Positions 1 to 11,918 of a stretch of DNA of 64,000 nucleotides are shown here, one piece after another. The position numbers and the translations under genes are program-made. The notes beneath the pieces were generated by a model that ran no database searches, was not told the DNA's origin, and was given only the letters and a program-made list of their open reading frames with translations. Source of the DNA: Pisaster brevispinus (taxonomy: Eukaryota > Echinodermata > Asteroidea > Forcipulatida > Asteriidae); NCBI GenBank assembly GCA_023634235.1, contig JAMKCF010000006.1:11623751-11687750 (forward strand), written 5' to 3'. Every line of letters begins with the position of its first letter. Position 1 is the first letter of the stretch.

Positions 1-2203
1 ATTCTGTGCTAAGCTTGAAAATAACTCCCGAACTAGGCATGCTAGAGAGACAAATTTTGTACCTGGATCTGCCTTGAATAACCCTGCATCCGAAAATAAA
101 ACTTTTAGCGTCGCGGAAGGCAAGCTTCATACCGGAAATGACCAGCAGGTGGGGCTACTCCGAACGCTCCTCAAAAGCATCTCCAATGGGATTTTTGTAC
201 ACACAGCTGTCAAAGAAACAAAGACAAAGTAAGGACGGTCAAATCACCCTCAGAATAATACTGGATTTTCGCAAGTTTTACACCATTAGAAAGCCCGTCT
301 CAAGGGCTCTCTCTTCTTTGTGTTTCGTTAAGGTGACAAATTTGTGGGCGGGGCGAGCGTCCTGGAAGTAGGGCTGCCCGAAACTCCACTGTAGTACATG
401 CCCACGTCATCGCTAGTAAGAAAAAGCAGGCACAGAAAGGTCAAAAATAAATTCTGTGCTAAGCTTGAAAATAACTCCCGAGCTAGGCATGCTAGAGAGA
501 CAAAATTTGTACCTGACTCTGCCTTGAATAACCCTGCATCCGAAAATCAAACTTTTAGCGTCGCGGAGGGCAAGCTTAATACCGGAAATGGCCAGCAGGT
601 GGGGCTACTCCGAACGCTCCTCAAAAGCATCTCCAATGGGATTTTTGTACACACAGCTGTCAAAGAAACAAAGACAAAGTAAGGACGGTCAAATCACCCT
701 CAGAATAATACTGGATTTTCACATGTTTTACACCATTAGAAAGCCCGTCTCAAAGGTTCTCTCTTCCGTGAGTTTCGTTGTTAAGGTGACCATTTTATAA
801 GCGGGGCGAGCGTCCTGGAAGTAGGGCTGCCCAAAACTACACTGTAGTACATGCGCACGTCATCGCCAGTGAGAAAAAGCAGGCGCAGAAAGGTCCGAAA
901 TAAATTCTGTGCTAAGCTTGATAATAACTCCCGAACTAGGCATGCTAGAGAAACAAAATTTGTACCTGACTCTGCCTTGAAAATCCCTGCATCCGAAAAT
1001 CAAACTTTTAGCGTCGCGGAGGGCAAGCTTCATACCGGAAAAGACCAGGAGGTGGGGCTACTCCGAACGCTCCTCAAAAGCATCTCCAATGGGATTTTTG
1101 TACACACAGCTGTCAAAGAAACAAAGACAAAGTAAGGACGGTCAAATCACCCTCAGAATAATACTGGATTTTCACAAGTTTTACACCATTAGAAAACCCG
1201 TCTCAAAGGTTCTCTCTTCCGTGAGTTTCATTAAGGTGGCAATTTTGTAAGCGGGGCGAGAGTCCTGGAAGTAGGGCTGCCCGAAACTCCACTGTAGTAC
1301 ATGCCCACGTCATCGCCAGTGAGAAAAAGCCGGCACAGAAAGGTCCGAAATAAATTCTGTGCTATTAGCTTGATAATAAATCCCGAACTAGGCATGCTAG
1401 AGAGACAACATTTGTACCTGACTCTGCCTTAAATACCCCCGCATCCGAAAATCAAACTTTTAGCGTCGGAAAGGGCAAGCTTCATACCGAAAATGGCCAG
1501 CAGGTGGGGCTACACCGAACGCTCCTCAAAAGCATCTCCAATGGGATTTTTGTACACACAGCTGTCAAAGAAACAAAGACAAAGTAAGGACGGTCAAATC
1601 ACCCTCAGAATAATACTGAATTTTCACAGGTTTTGCACCATTAGAAAGCCCGTCTCAAGGGCTTTCTCTTTCCTGAGTTTCGTTAAGGTGACAATTTTGT
1701 AAGCGGGGCGAGCGTCCTGAAAGTAGGGCTGCCCAAAACTCCACTGTAGTACTTGCCCACGTCATCGCCAGTGAGAAAAAGCAGGCACATAAAGGTCCGA
1801 AATAAATTCTGTGGTAAGCTTGAGAATAACTCCCGAACAAGGCATGCTAGAGAGACAAAATTTGTACCTGGATCTGCCTTGAATACCCCCTGCATCCGAA
1901 AATCAAACTTTTAGCGTCGCGAAGGGCAAGCTTCATACCGGAAATGACCAGCAGGTGGGGCTACTCCGAACGCTCCTCAAAAGCATCTCCAATGGGATTT
2001 TTGTACACACAGCTGTCGAAGAAACAAAGACAAAGTAAGGACGGTCAAATCACCCTCAGAAAAATACTGGATTTTCACAGGTTTTACACCATTAGAAAGC
2101 CCGTCTCAAAGGCTCTCTCTTCCGTGAGTTTCATTAAGGTGGCAATTTTGTAAGCGGGGCGAGAGTCCTGAAAGTAGGGCTGCCCGAAACTCAACTGTAG
2201 TAC

Positions 2204-5200
2204 ATGCCCACGTCATCGCCAGTGAGAAAAAGCAGGCACAGAAAGTTCCGAAATAAATTCTGTGCTAAGCTTGAAAATAACTCCCGAACTAGGCATGCTA
2301 GAGAGACAAATTTTGTACCTGGATCTGCCTTGAATAACCCTGCATCCGAAAATAAAACTTTTAGCGTCGCGGAAGGCAAGCTTCATACCGGAAATGACCA
2401 GCAGGTGGGGCTACTCCGAACGCTCCTCAAAAGCATCTCCAATGGGATTTTTGTACACACAGCTGTCAAAGAAACAAAGACAAAGTAAGGACGGTCAAAT
2501 CACCCTCAGAATAATACTGGATTTTCGCAAGTTTTACACCATTAGAAAGCCCGTCTCAAGGGCTCTCTCTTCTTTGTGTTTCGTTAAGGTGACAAATTTG
2601 TGGGCGGGGCGAGCGTCCTGGAAGTAGGGCTGCCCGAAACTCCACTGTAGTACATGCCCACGTCATCGCTAGTAAGAAAAAGCAGGCACAGAAAGGTCAA
2701 AAATAAATTCTGTGCTAAGCTTGAAAATAACTCCCGAGCTAGGCATGCTAGAGAGACAAAATTTGTACCTGACTCTGCCTTAAATACCCCCGCATCCGAA
2801 AATAAAACTTTTAGCGTCGCGGAGGGCAAGCTTCATACCGGAAATGGCCAGCAGGTGGGGCTACTCCGAACGCTCCTCAAAAGCATCTCCAATGGGATTT
2901 TTGTACACACAGCTGTCAAAGAAACAAAGACAAAGTAAGGACGGTCAAATCACCCTCAGAATAATACTGGATTTTCACAGGTTTTACACCATTAGAAAGC
3001 CCGTCTCAAAGGCTCTCTCTTCCGTGAGTTTCATTAAGGTGGCAATTTTGTAAGCGGGGCGAGAGTCCTGAAAGTAGGGCTGCCCAAAACTACACTGTAG
3101 TACATGCCCACGTCATCGCCAGTGAGAAAAAGCAGGCACAGAAAGGTCCGAAATCAATTCTGTGCTAAGCTTGATAATAACTCCCGAACTAGGCATGCTA
3201 GAGAAACAAAATGTGTACCTGACTCTGCCTTGAAAATCCCTGCATCCGAAAATCAAACTTTTAGCGTCGCGGAGGGCAAGCTTCATACCGGAAAAGACCA
3301 GCAGGTGGGGCTACTCCGAACGCTCCTCAAAAGCATCTCCAATGGGATTTTTGTACACACAGCTGTCAAAGAAACAAAGACAAAGTAAGGACGGTCAAAT
3401 CACCCTCAGAATAATACTGGATTTTCGCAAGTTTTACACCATAGGAAAGCCCGTCTCAAGGGCTCTCTCTTCCCTGTGTTTCGTTAAGGTGACAATTTTG
3501 TGGGCGGGGCGAGCGTCCTGGAAGTAGGGCTGCCCGAAACTCCACTGTAGTACATGCCCACGTCATCGCCAGTGAGAAAAAGCAGGCACAGAAAGGTCCG
3601 AAATAAATTCTGTGCTAAGCTTGAAAATAGCTTCCGAACTAGGCATGCTAGAGAGAAAAAATTTGTACGTGACTCTGCCTTATATACCCCCGCATCCGAA
3701 AATCAAACTTTTAGCGTCGCGGAAGGCAAGCTTCATACCGGAAATGACCAGCAGGTGGGGCTACTCCGAACGCTCCTCAAAAGCATCTTCAATGAGATTT
3801 TTGTACACACAGCTGTCAAAGAAACAAAGACAAAGTAAGGACGGTCAAATCACCCTCAGAATAATACTGAATTTTCACAGGTTTTGCACCATTAGAAAGC
3901 CCGTCTCAAGGGCTTTCTCTTTCCTGAGTTTCGTTAATGTGACAATTTTGTAAGCTGGGCGAGCGTCCGTGAAGTAGGGCTGCCCAAAACTCCACTGTAG
4001 TACTTGCCCACGTCATCGCCAGTGAGAAAAAGCAGGCACATAAAGGTCCGAAATAAATTCTGTGCTAAGCTTGAGAATAACTCCCGAACAAGGCATGCTA
4101 GAGAGACAAAATTTGTACCTGGATCTGCCTTGAACACCCCCTGCATCCGAAAATCAAACTTTTAGCGTCGCGAAGGGCAAGCTTCATACCCGAAATGACC
4201 AGCAGGTGGGGCTACTCCGAACGCTCCTCAAAAGCATCTCCAATGGGATTTTTGTACACACAGCTGTCGAAGAAACAAAGACAAAGTAAGGACGGTCAAA
4301 TCACCCTCAGAAAAATACTGGATTTTCACAGGTTTTACACCATTAGAAAGCCCGTCTCAAAGGCTCTCTCTTCCGTGAGTTTCATTAAGGTGGCAATTTT
4401 GTAAGCGGGGCGAGAGTCCTGAAAGTAGGGCTGCCCGAAACTCAACTGTAGTACATGCCCACGTCATCGCTAGTGAGAAAAAGCAGGCACAGAAAGTTCC
4501 GAAATAAATTCTGTGCTAAGCTTGAAAATAACTCCCAAACTAGGCATGCTAGAGAGACAAATTTTGTACCTGGATCTGCCTTGAATAACCCTGCATCCGA
4601 AAATCAAACTTTTAGCGTCGCGGAGGGCAAGCTTAATACCGGAAATGGCCAGCAGGTGGGGCTACTCCGAACGCTCCTCAAAAGCATCTCCAATGGGATT
4701 TTTGTACACACAGCTGTCAAAGAAACAAAGACAAAGTAAGGACGGTCAAATCACCCTCAGAATAATACTGGATTTTCACATGTTTTACTCCATTAGAAAG
4801 CCCGTCTCAAAGGTTCTCTCTTCCGTGAGTTTCGTTGTTAAGGTGACCATTTTATAAGCGGGGCGAGCGTCCTGGAAGTAGGCTGCCCAAAACTACACTG
4901 TAGTACATGCGCACGTCATCGCCAGTGAGAAAAAGCAGGCACAGAAAGGTCCGAAATAAATTCTGTGCTAAGCTTGATAATAACTCCCGAACTAGGCATG
5001 CTAGAGAAACAAAATTTGTACCTGACTCTGCCTTAAATACCCCCGCATCCGAAAGTCAAACTTTTAGCGTCGGAAAGGGCAAGCTTCATACCGAAAATGG
5101 CCAGCAGGTGGGGCTACTCCGAACGCTCCTCAAAAGCATCTCCAATGGGATTTTTGTACACACAGCTGTCAAAGAAACAAAGACAAAGTAAGGACGGTCA

Positions 5201-5356
5201 AATCACCCTCAGAATAATACTGGATTTTCACAGGTTTTACACCATTAGAAAGCCCGTCTCAAAGGCTCTATCTTCCGTGAGTTTCATTAAGGTGGCAATT
5301 TTGTAAGCGGGGCGAGAGTCCTGAAAGTAGGGCTGCCCGAAACTCAACTGTAGTAC
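2204..5356 (+). repeat. Seven-monomer HOR, family A, left copy 1 (3,153 bp)
   Basis: Monomers start at 2204, 2654, 3104, 3554, 4004, 4455 and 4907. Their order and private variants repeat in the next unit: 2204 matches 5357, 3554 matches 6710, and 4455 matches 7611. The last monomer (4907) is a chimera. Its 5' part matches the 8063 type and its 3' part matches the 8513 type, so this unit is one monomer shorter than the corresponding 5357-8964 stretch. Confidence 0.88.
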
Positions 5357-8300
5357 ATGCCCACGTCATCGCCAGTGAGAAAAAGCAGGCACAGAAAGTT
5401 CCGAAATAAATTCTGTGCTAAGCTTGAAAATAACTCCCGAACTAGGCATGCTAGAGAGACAAATTTTGTACCTGGATCTGCCTTGAATAACCCTGCATCC
5501 GAAAATAAAACTTTTAGCGTCGCAGAAGGCAAGCTTCATACCGGAAATGACCAGCAGGTGGGGCTACTCCGAACGCTCCTCAAAAGCATCTCCAATGGGA
5601 TTTTTGTACACACAGCTGTCAAAGAAACAAAGACAAAGTAAGGACGGTCAAATCACCCTCAGAATAATACTGGATTTTCGCAAGTTTTACACCATTAGAA
5701 AGCCCGTCTCAAGGGCTTTCTCTTCTTTGTGTTTCGTTAAGGTGACAATTTTGTGGGCGGGGCGAGCGTCCTGGAAGTAGGGCTGCCCGAAACTCCACTG
5801 TAGTACATGCCCACGTCATCGCCAGTGAGAAAAAGCAGGCACAGAAAGGTCAAAAATAAATTCTGTGCTAAGCTTGAAAATAACTCCCGAACTAGGCATG
5901 CTAGAGAGACAAAATTTGTACCTGACTCTGCCTTAAATACCCCCGCATCCGAAAATTAAACTTTTAGCGTCGCGGAGGGCAAGCTTCATACCGGAAATGG
6001 CCAGCAGGTGGGGCTACTCCGAACGCTCCTCAAAAGCATCTCCAATGGGATTTTTGTACACACAGCTGTCAAAGAAACAAAGACAAAGTAAGGACGGTCA
6101 AATCACCCTCAGAATAACACTGGATTTTCACATGTTTTACACCATTAGAAAGCCCGTCTCAAAGGCTCTCTCTTCCGTGAGTTTCGTTATTAAGGTGACC
6201 ATTTTATAAGCGGGGCGAGCGTCCTGGAAGTAGGGCTGCCCAAAACTACACTGTAGTACATGCCCACGTCATCGCCAGTGAGAAAAAGCAGGCACAGAAA
6301 GGTCCGAAATAAATTCTGTGCTAAGCTTGATAATAACTCCCGAACTAGGCATGCTAGAGAAACAAAATTTGTACCTGACTCTGCCTTGAAAATCCCTGCA
6401 TCCTAAAATCAAACTTTTAGCGTCGCGGAGGGCAAGCTTCATACCGGAAAAGACCAGCAGGTGGGGCTACTCCGAACGCTCCTCAAAAGCATCTCCAATG
6501 GGATTTTTGTACACACAGCTGTCAAAGAAACAAAGACAAAGTAAGGACGGTCAAATCACCCTCAGAATAATACTGGATTTTCGCAAGTTTAACACCATAG
6601 GAAAGCCCGTCTCAAGGGCTCTCTCTTCCCTGTGTTTCGTTAAGGTGACAATTTTGTGGGCGGGGCGAGCGTCCTGGAAGTAGGGCTGCCCGAAACTCCA
6701 CTGTAGTACATGCCCACGTCATCGCCAGTGAGAAAAAGCAGGCACAGAAAGGTCCGAAATAAATTCTGTGCTAAGCTTGAAAATAACTTCCGAACTAGGC
6801 ATGCTAGAGAGAAAAAATTTGTACGTGACTCTGCCTTATATACCCCCGCATCCGAAAATCAAACTTTTAGCGTCGCGGAAGGCAAGCTTCATACCGGAAA
6901 TGACCAGCAGGTGGGGCTACTCCGAACGCTCCTCAAAAGCATCTTCAATGAGATTTTTGTACACACAGCTGTCAAAGAAACAAAGACAAAGTAAGGACGG
7001 TCAAATCACCCTCAGAATAATACTGAATTTTCACAGGTTTTGCACCATTAGAAAGCCCGTCTCAAGGGCTTTCTCTTTCCTGAGTTTCGTTAATGTGACA
7101 ATTTTGTAAGCTGGGCGAGCGTCCTGGAAGTAGGGCTGCCCAAAACTCCACTGTAGTACTTGCCCACGTCATCGCCAGTGAGAAAAAGCAGGCACATAAA
7201 GGTCCGAAATAAATTCTGTGCTAAGCTTGAGAATAACTCCCGAACAAGGCATGCTAGAGAGACAAAATTTGTACCTGGATCTGCCTTGAATACCCCCTGC
7301 ATCCGAAAATCAAACTTTAAGCGTCGCGAAGGGCAAGCTTCATACCCGAAATGACCAGCAGGTGGGGCTACTCCGAACGCTCCTCAAAAGCATCTCCAAT
7401 GGGATTTTTGTACACACAGCTGTCGACGAAACAAAGACAAAGTAAGGACGGTCAAATCACCCTCAGAAAAATACTGGATTTTCACAGGTTTTACACCATT
7501 AGAAAGCCCGTCTCAAAGGCTCTCTCTTCCGTGAGTTTCATTAAGGTGGCAATTTTGTAAGCGGGGCGAGAGTCCTGAAAGTAGGGCTGCCCGAAACTCA
7601 ACTGTAGTACATGCCCACGTCATCGCTAGTGAGAAAAAGCAGGCACAGAAAGTTCCGAAATAAATTCTGTGCTAAGCTTGAAAATAACTCCCAAACTAGG
7701 CATGCTAGAGAGACAAATTTTGTACCTGGATCTGCCTTGAATAACCCTGCATCCGAAAATCAAACTTTTAGCGTCGCGGAGGGCAAGCTTAATACCGGAA
7801 ATGGCCAGCAGGTGGGGCTACTCCGAACGCTCCTCAAAAGCATCTCCAATGGGATTTTTGTACACACAGCTGTCAAAGAAACAAAGACAAAGTAAGGACG
7901 GTCAAATCACCCTCAGAATAATACTGGATTTTCACATGTTTTACACCATTAGAAAGCCCGTCTCAAAGGTTCTCTCTTCCGTGAGTTTCGTTGTTAAGGT
8001 GACCATTTTATAAGCGGGGCGAGCGTCCTGGAAGTAGGCTGCCCAAAACTACACTGTAGTACATGCGCACGTCATCGCCAGTGAGAAAAAGCAGGCACAG
8101 AAAGGTCCGAAATAAATTCTGTGCTAAGCTTGATAATAACTCCCGAACTAGGCATGCTAGAGAAACAAAATGTGTACCTGACTCTGCCTTGAAAATCCCT
8201 GCATCCGAAAATCAAACTTTTAGCGTCGCGGAGGGCAAGCTTCATACCGGAAAAGACCAGGAGGTGGGGCTACTCCGAACGCTCCTCAAAAGCATCTCCA

Positions 8301-8512
8301 ATGGGATTTTTGTACACACAGCTGTCAAAGAAACAAAGACAAAGTAAGGACGGTCAAATCACCCTCAGAATAATACTGAATTTTCACAAGTTTTACACCA
8401 TTAGAAAACCCGTCTCAAAGGCTCTCTCTTCCGTGAGTTTCATTAAGGTGGCAATTTTGTAAGCGGGGCGAGAGTCCTGGAAGTAGGGCTGCCCGAAACT
8501 CCACTGTAGTAC
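5357..8512 (+). repeat. Seven-monomer HOR, family A, left copy 2 (3,156 bp)
   Basis: Monomers start at 5357, 5807, 6257, 6710, 7160, 7611 and 8063, followed by the 'gctattagct' monomer at 8513. The same eight-monomer order reappears at 50347-53957, an offset of 44,990-44,992 bp. The monomer at 6257 carries a private stop ('tcctaaaatc') in the 94-codon frame. The monomer at 6710 has the 'ttatatacccc' variant. Confidence 0.88.
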
Positions 8513-8764
8513 ATGCCCACGTCATCGCCAGTGAGAAAAAGCCGGCACAGAAAGGTCCGAAAAAAATTCTGTGCTATTAGCTTGATAATAAATCCCGAAC
8601 TAGGCATGCTAGAGAGACAAAATTTGTACCTGACTCTGCCTTAAATACCCCCGCATCCGAAAGTCAAACTTTTAGCGTCGGAAAGGGCAAGCTTCTTACC
8701 GAAAATGGCCAGCAGGTGGGGCTACACCGAACGCTCCTCAAAAGCATCTCCAATGGGATTTTTG

Positions 8765-11700
8765 TACACACAGCTGTCGAAGAAACAAAGACAAAGTAAG
8801 GACGGTCAAATCACCATCAGAATAATACTGGATTTTCACAAGTTTTACACCATAAGAAAGCCCGTCTCAAAGGCTCTCTTTTCCGTGAGTTTCATTAAGG
8901 TGACATTTTTGTAGGCGGGGCGAGCGTCCTGGAAGTAGGGCTGCCCGAAACTCCACTGTAGTACATGCGCACGTCATCGCCAGTGACAAAAAGCAGGCAC
9001 AGGAATGTCCGAAATAAATTCTGTGCTAAGCTTGAAGATAACTCCCGAACTAGGCGTGCTAGAGAGACAAATTTTTTACCTGGATCTGCCTTCAATATCC
9101 CTGCATCCAAAAATCAAACTTTTAGCGTCGCGGAGGGCAAGCTTCATACCGGAAATGACCAGCAGGTGGGGCTACTCCAAACGCTCCTCAAAAGCATCTC
9201 CAATGGGATGTTTGTACACACAGCTGTCAAAGAGACAAAGACAAAGTAAAGACGGTCAAATCACCCTCAGAATAATACTGGAGATTCGCAAGTTTTACAC
9301 CATTAGAAAGCCCGTCTCAAAGGCTCTCTCTTACGTAGGTTTCGTTAAGGTGACAATTTTGTAGGCGGGGCGAGCGTCCTGGAAGTAGGGCTGCCAGAAA
9401 CTCCACTGTAGTACATGCCCACGTCATCGCCAGTGAGGAAAAGCCGGAACAGAAAGGTCCGAAATGAATTCTGTGCTAAGCTTGAGAATAACTCCCGAAC
9501 TAGGCATGCTAGAAAAACAAAAATTGTACCTGACTCTGCCTTGAATATCCCTCCATCCGAAAAACAAACTTTTAGCGTCGCGGAAGGCAAGCTTCATACC
9601 GGAAAAGACCAGCAGGTGGGGCTACTCCGAACGCTCCTCAAAAGCATCTCCAATCGGATTTTTGTACACACAGCTGTCAAAGAAACAAAGACAAAATAAG
9701 GACGGTCAAATCAGCCTCAGAATAATACTGGATTTTCACAAGTTTTACACCATTAGAAAGGTCGTCACAACGGCTCTTTCTTCTGTGAGTTTCGTTAAGG
9801 TGAAATTTTTGTAGGCGGGGCTAGCGTCCAGGAAGTAGGGCTGCCCGAAACTCTACTGTAGTACATGCCCACGTCATCGCCAGTGAGAAAAAGCCGGCAC
9901 AGAAAGGTCCGAAATGACTTCTGTGCTAAGCTTGAGAATAACTCCCGAACTAGGCATGCTAGAGAAACAAAATTTGTACCTGACTCTGCCTTGCATATCC
10001 CTGCATCCGAAAATTAAACTTTTAACGTCGCGGAGGGCAAGCTTCATACTGGAAATGACCAGCAGGTGGGGCTACTCCGAACGCTCCTCAAAAGCATCTC
10101 CAATGTGATTTTTGTACACACAGCTGTCAAAGAAACAAAGACAAAGTAAGGACTGTCAAATCACCCTCAGAATAATACTGGATTTTCAAAAGTTTTACAC
10201 CATAAGAAAGCCCGTCTCAAAGGCTCTCTCTTCCGTGAGTTTCGTTAAGGTGACAATTTTCTAGGCGGGGCGGGCAAGCGTCCTGGAAGTAGGCCTGCCC
10301 GAAACTCCAATGTAGTACATGCCTGAGTCATCGCTAGTGAGAAAAAGCCGGCAAAGAAAGGTCCGAAATAAATTGTCTACTAAGCTTGAGAATAACTCCC
10401 GAACTAGGCATGTTAAAAAAACAAAAATTGTACCTGACTCTGCCTTGAATATCCCTGCATCCGTAAATCAAACTTTTAACGTCGCGGAGGGCAAGCTTCA
10501 TACCGGAAATGACCAGCAGGTGGGGCTACTCCGAACGCTCCTCAAAAGCATCTCCAATCGGATTTTTGTACACACAGCTGTCAAAGAAACAAAGACAAAA
10601 TAAGGACGGTCAAATCACCCTCAGAAAAATACTGGATTTTCACAAGTTTTACACCATTAGAAAGCCCGTCTCAAAGGCTCTCTCTTCCGTAAGTTTCGTT
10701 AAGGTGACAATTTTGTAGGCGGGGTGAGCGTCCTGGAAGTAGGGCTGCCCGAAACTCCACTGTAGTACATGCCCACGTCATCGCCAGTGAGAAAAAGCCG
10801 GAACAGAAAGGTCCGAAATAAATTCTGTGCTAAGCTTGAGAATAACTCCCGAACTAGGCATGCTAGAAAAACAAAAATTGTACCTGACTCTGCCTTGAAT
10901 ATCCCTGCATCCGAAAATCAAACTTTTAGCGTCGCGGAGGGCAAGCTTCATACCGGAAATGACCAGCAGGTGGGGCTACTCCCAACGCTCCTCAAAAGCA
11001 TCTCCAATCGCATTTTTGTACACACAGCTGTCAAAGAAACAAAGACAAAGTAAGGACGGTCAAATCACCCTCAGAAAAATACTGGATTTTCACAAGTTTT
11101 ACACCATTAGAAAGCCCGTTTCAAAGGCTCTCTCTTCCGTAAGTTTCGTTAAGGTGACAATTTTGTAGGCGGGGCGAGCGTCCAGGAAGTAGGGCTGCCC
11201 GAAACTCTACTGTAGTACATGCCCACGTCATCGCCAGTGAGAAAAAGCCGGCACAGAAAGGTCCGAAATAAATTTTGTGCTAAGCTTGAGAATAACTCCC
11301 GAACTAGACATGCTAAAGAGACAAAATTTGTACCTGACTCTGCCTTGAATACCCCCGCATCCGAATATCAAACTTTTAGCGTCGCGGAGGGCAAGCTTCT
11401 TACCGGAAATGGCCAGCAGTTGGGGCTACTCCGAAGGTTCCTCAAAAGCATCTCCAATGGGATTTTTGTACACACAGCTGTCAAAGAAACAAAGACAAAG
11501 TAAGGACGGTCAAATCACCCTCAGAATAATACTGGATTTTCGCAAGTTTTACACCATTAGAAAGCCCGTCTCACGGGCTCTCTCTTCCGTGAGTTTCGTT
11601 AAGATGACAATTTTGTAGAAGGGGCGAGCGTCCTGGAAGTAGGGCTGCCCGAAACTCCACTGTAGTACATGCCCACGTCAACTCCAGTGAGAAAAAGCAG

Positions 11701-11918
11701 GCACAGAAATGTCCGAAATAAATTCTGTGCTAAGCTTGAGAATAACTCCCGAACTACGCATGCTAGAGAGACAAAATTTGTACCAGACTCTGCCTTGAAT
11801 ATCCCTGCATTCGAAAATCAATCTTTTAGCGTCGCGGAGGGCAAGCTTCATACCGGAAATGACCAGCAGGTGGGGCTACTCCGAACGCTCCTCAAAAGCA
11901 TCTCCAATGTGATTTTTT
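8765..11918 (+). repeat. Seven-monomer HOR, family B, unit 1 (3,154 bp)
   Basis: Monomers start at 8965, 9415, 9865, 10319, 10769, 11219 and 11669. Bases from about 8765 to about 11168 recur at a 3,154-bp offset (8965 to 12119, 9415 to 12569, 10319 to 13473, 10769 to 13923). Markers are 'caccatcag', 'gtgacaaaaagcagg', 'gttaaaaaaac' and 'aaggtcgtcacaacgg'. The monomer at 9865 is four bases longer at its 3' end ('gcggggcgggcaagcg' near 10268). The left edge is set by the last mismatch before the shared stretch, a G/T difference in 'gatttttgtac' versus 'gattttttta'. Confidence 0.9.

Larger units (their letters stand above)
1..8764 (+). repeat. Family A domain, left copy
   Basis: The window opens inside a monomer (1-397). 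Later monomers start at 398, 851, 1301, 1753, 2204, 2654, 3104, 3554, 4004, 4455, 4907, 5357, 5807, 6257, 6710, 7160, 7611, 8063 and 8513. Family A markers include 'taagcggggcgagagtcc', the +3 insertion 'gttgttaagg' or 'gttattaagg' (near 779, 4835, 6187 and 7990) and the 'gctattagct' monomers at 1361 and 8573. Bases 1 to about 390 match 2257 to about 2646 at a 2,256-bp offset (five monomers). The rest is organised with a seven-monomer period. The domain changes to family B within the monomer starting at 8513. Confidence 0.9.

Noticed and set aside
3681..3690. TATA-like 'ttatata' in some monomers (3681, 6837, 20815, 39206, 51827)
   Set aside because: It is a variant of one monomer class (usual form 'cttaaata' or 'cttgaata') and not kept across the array.
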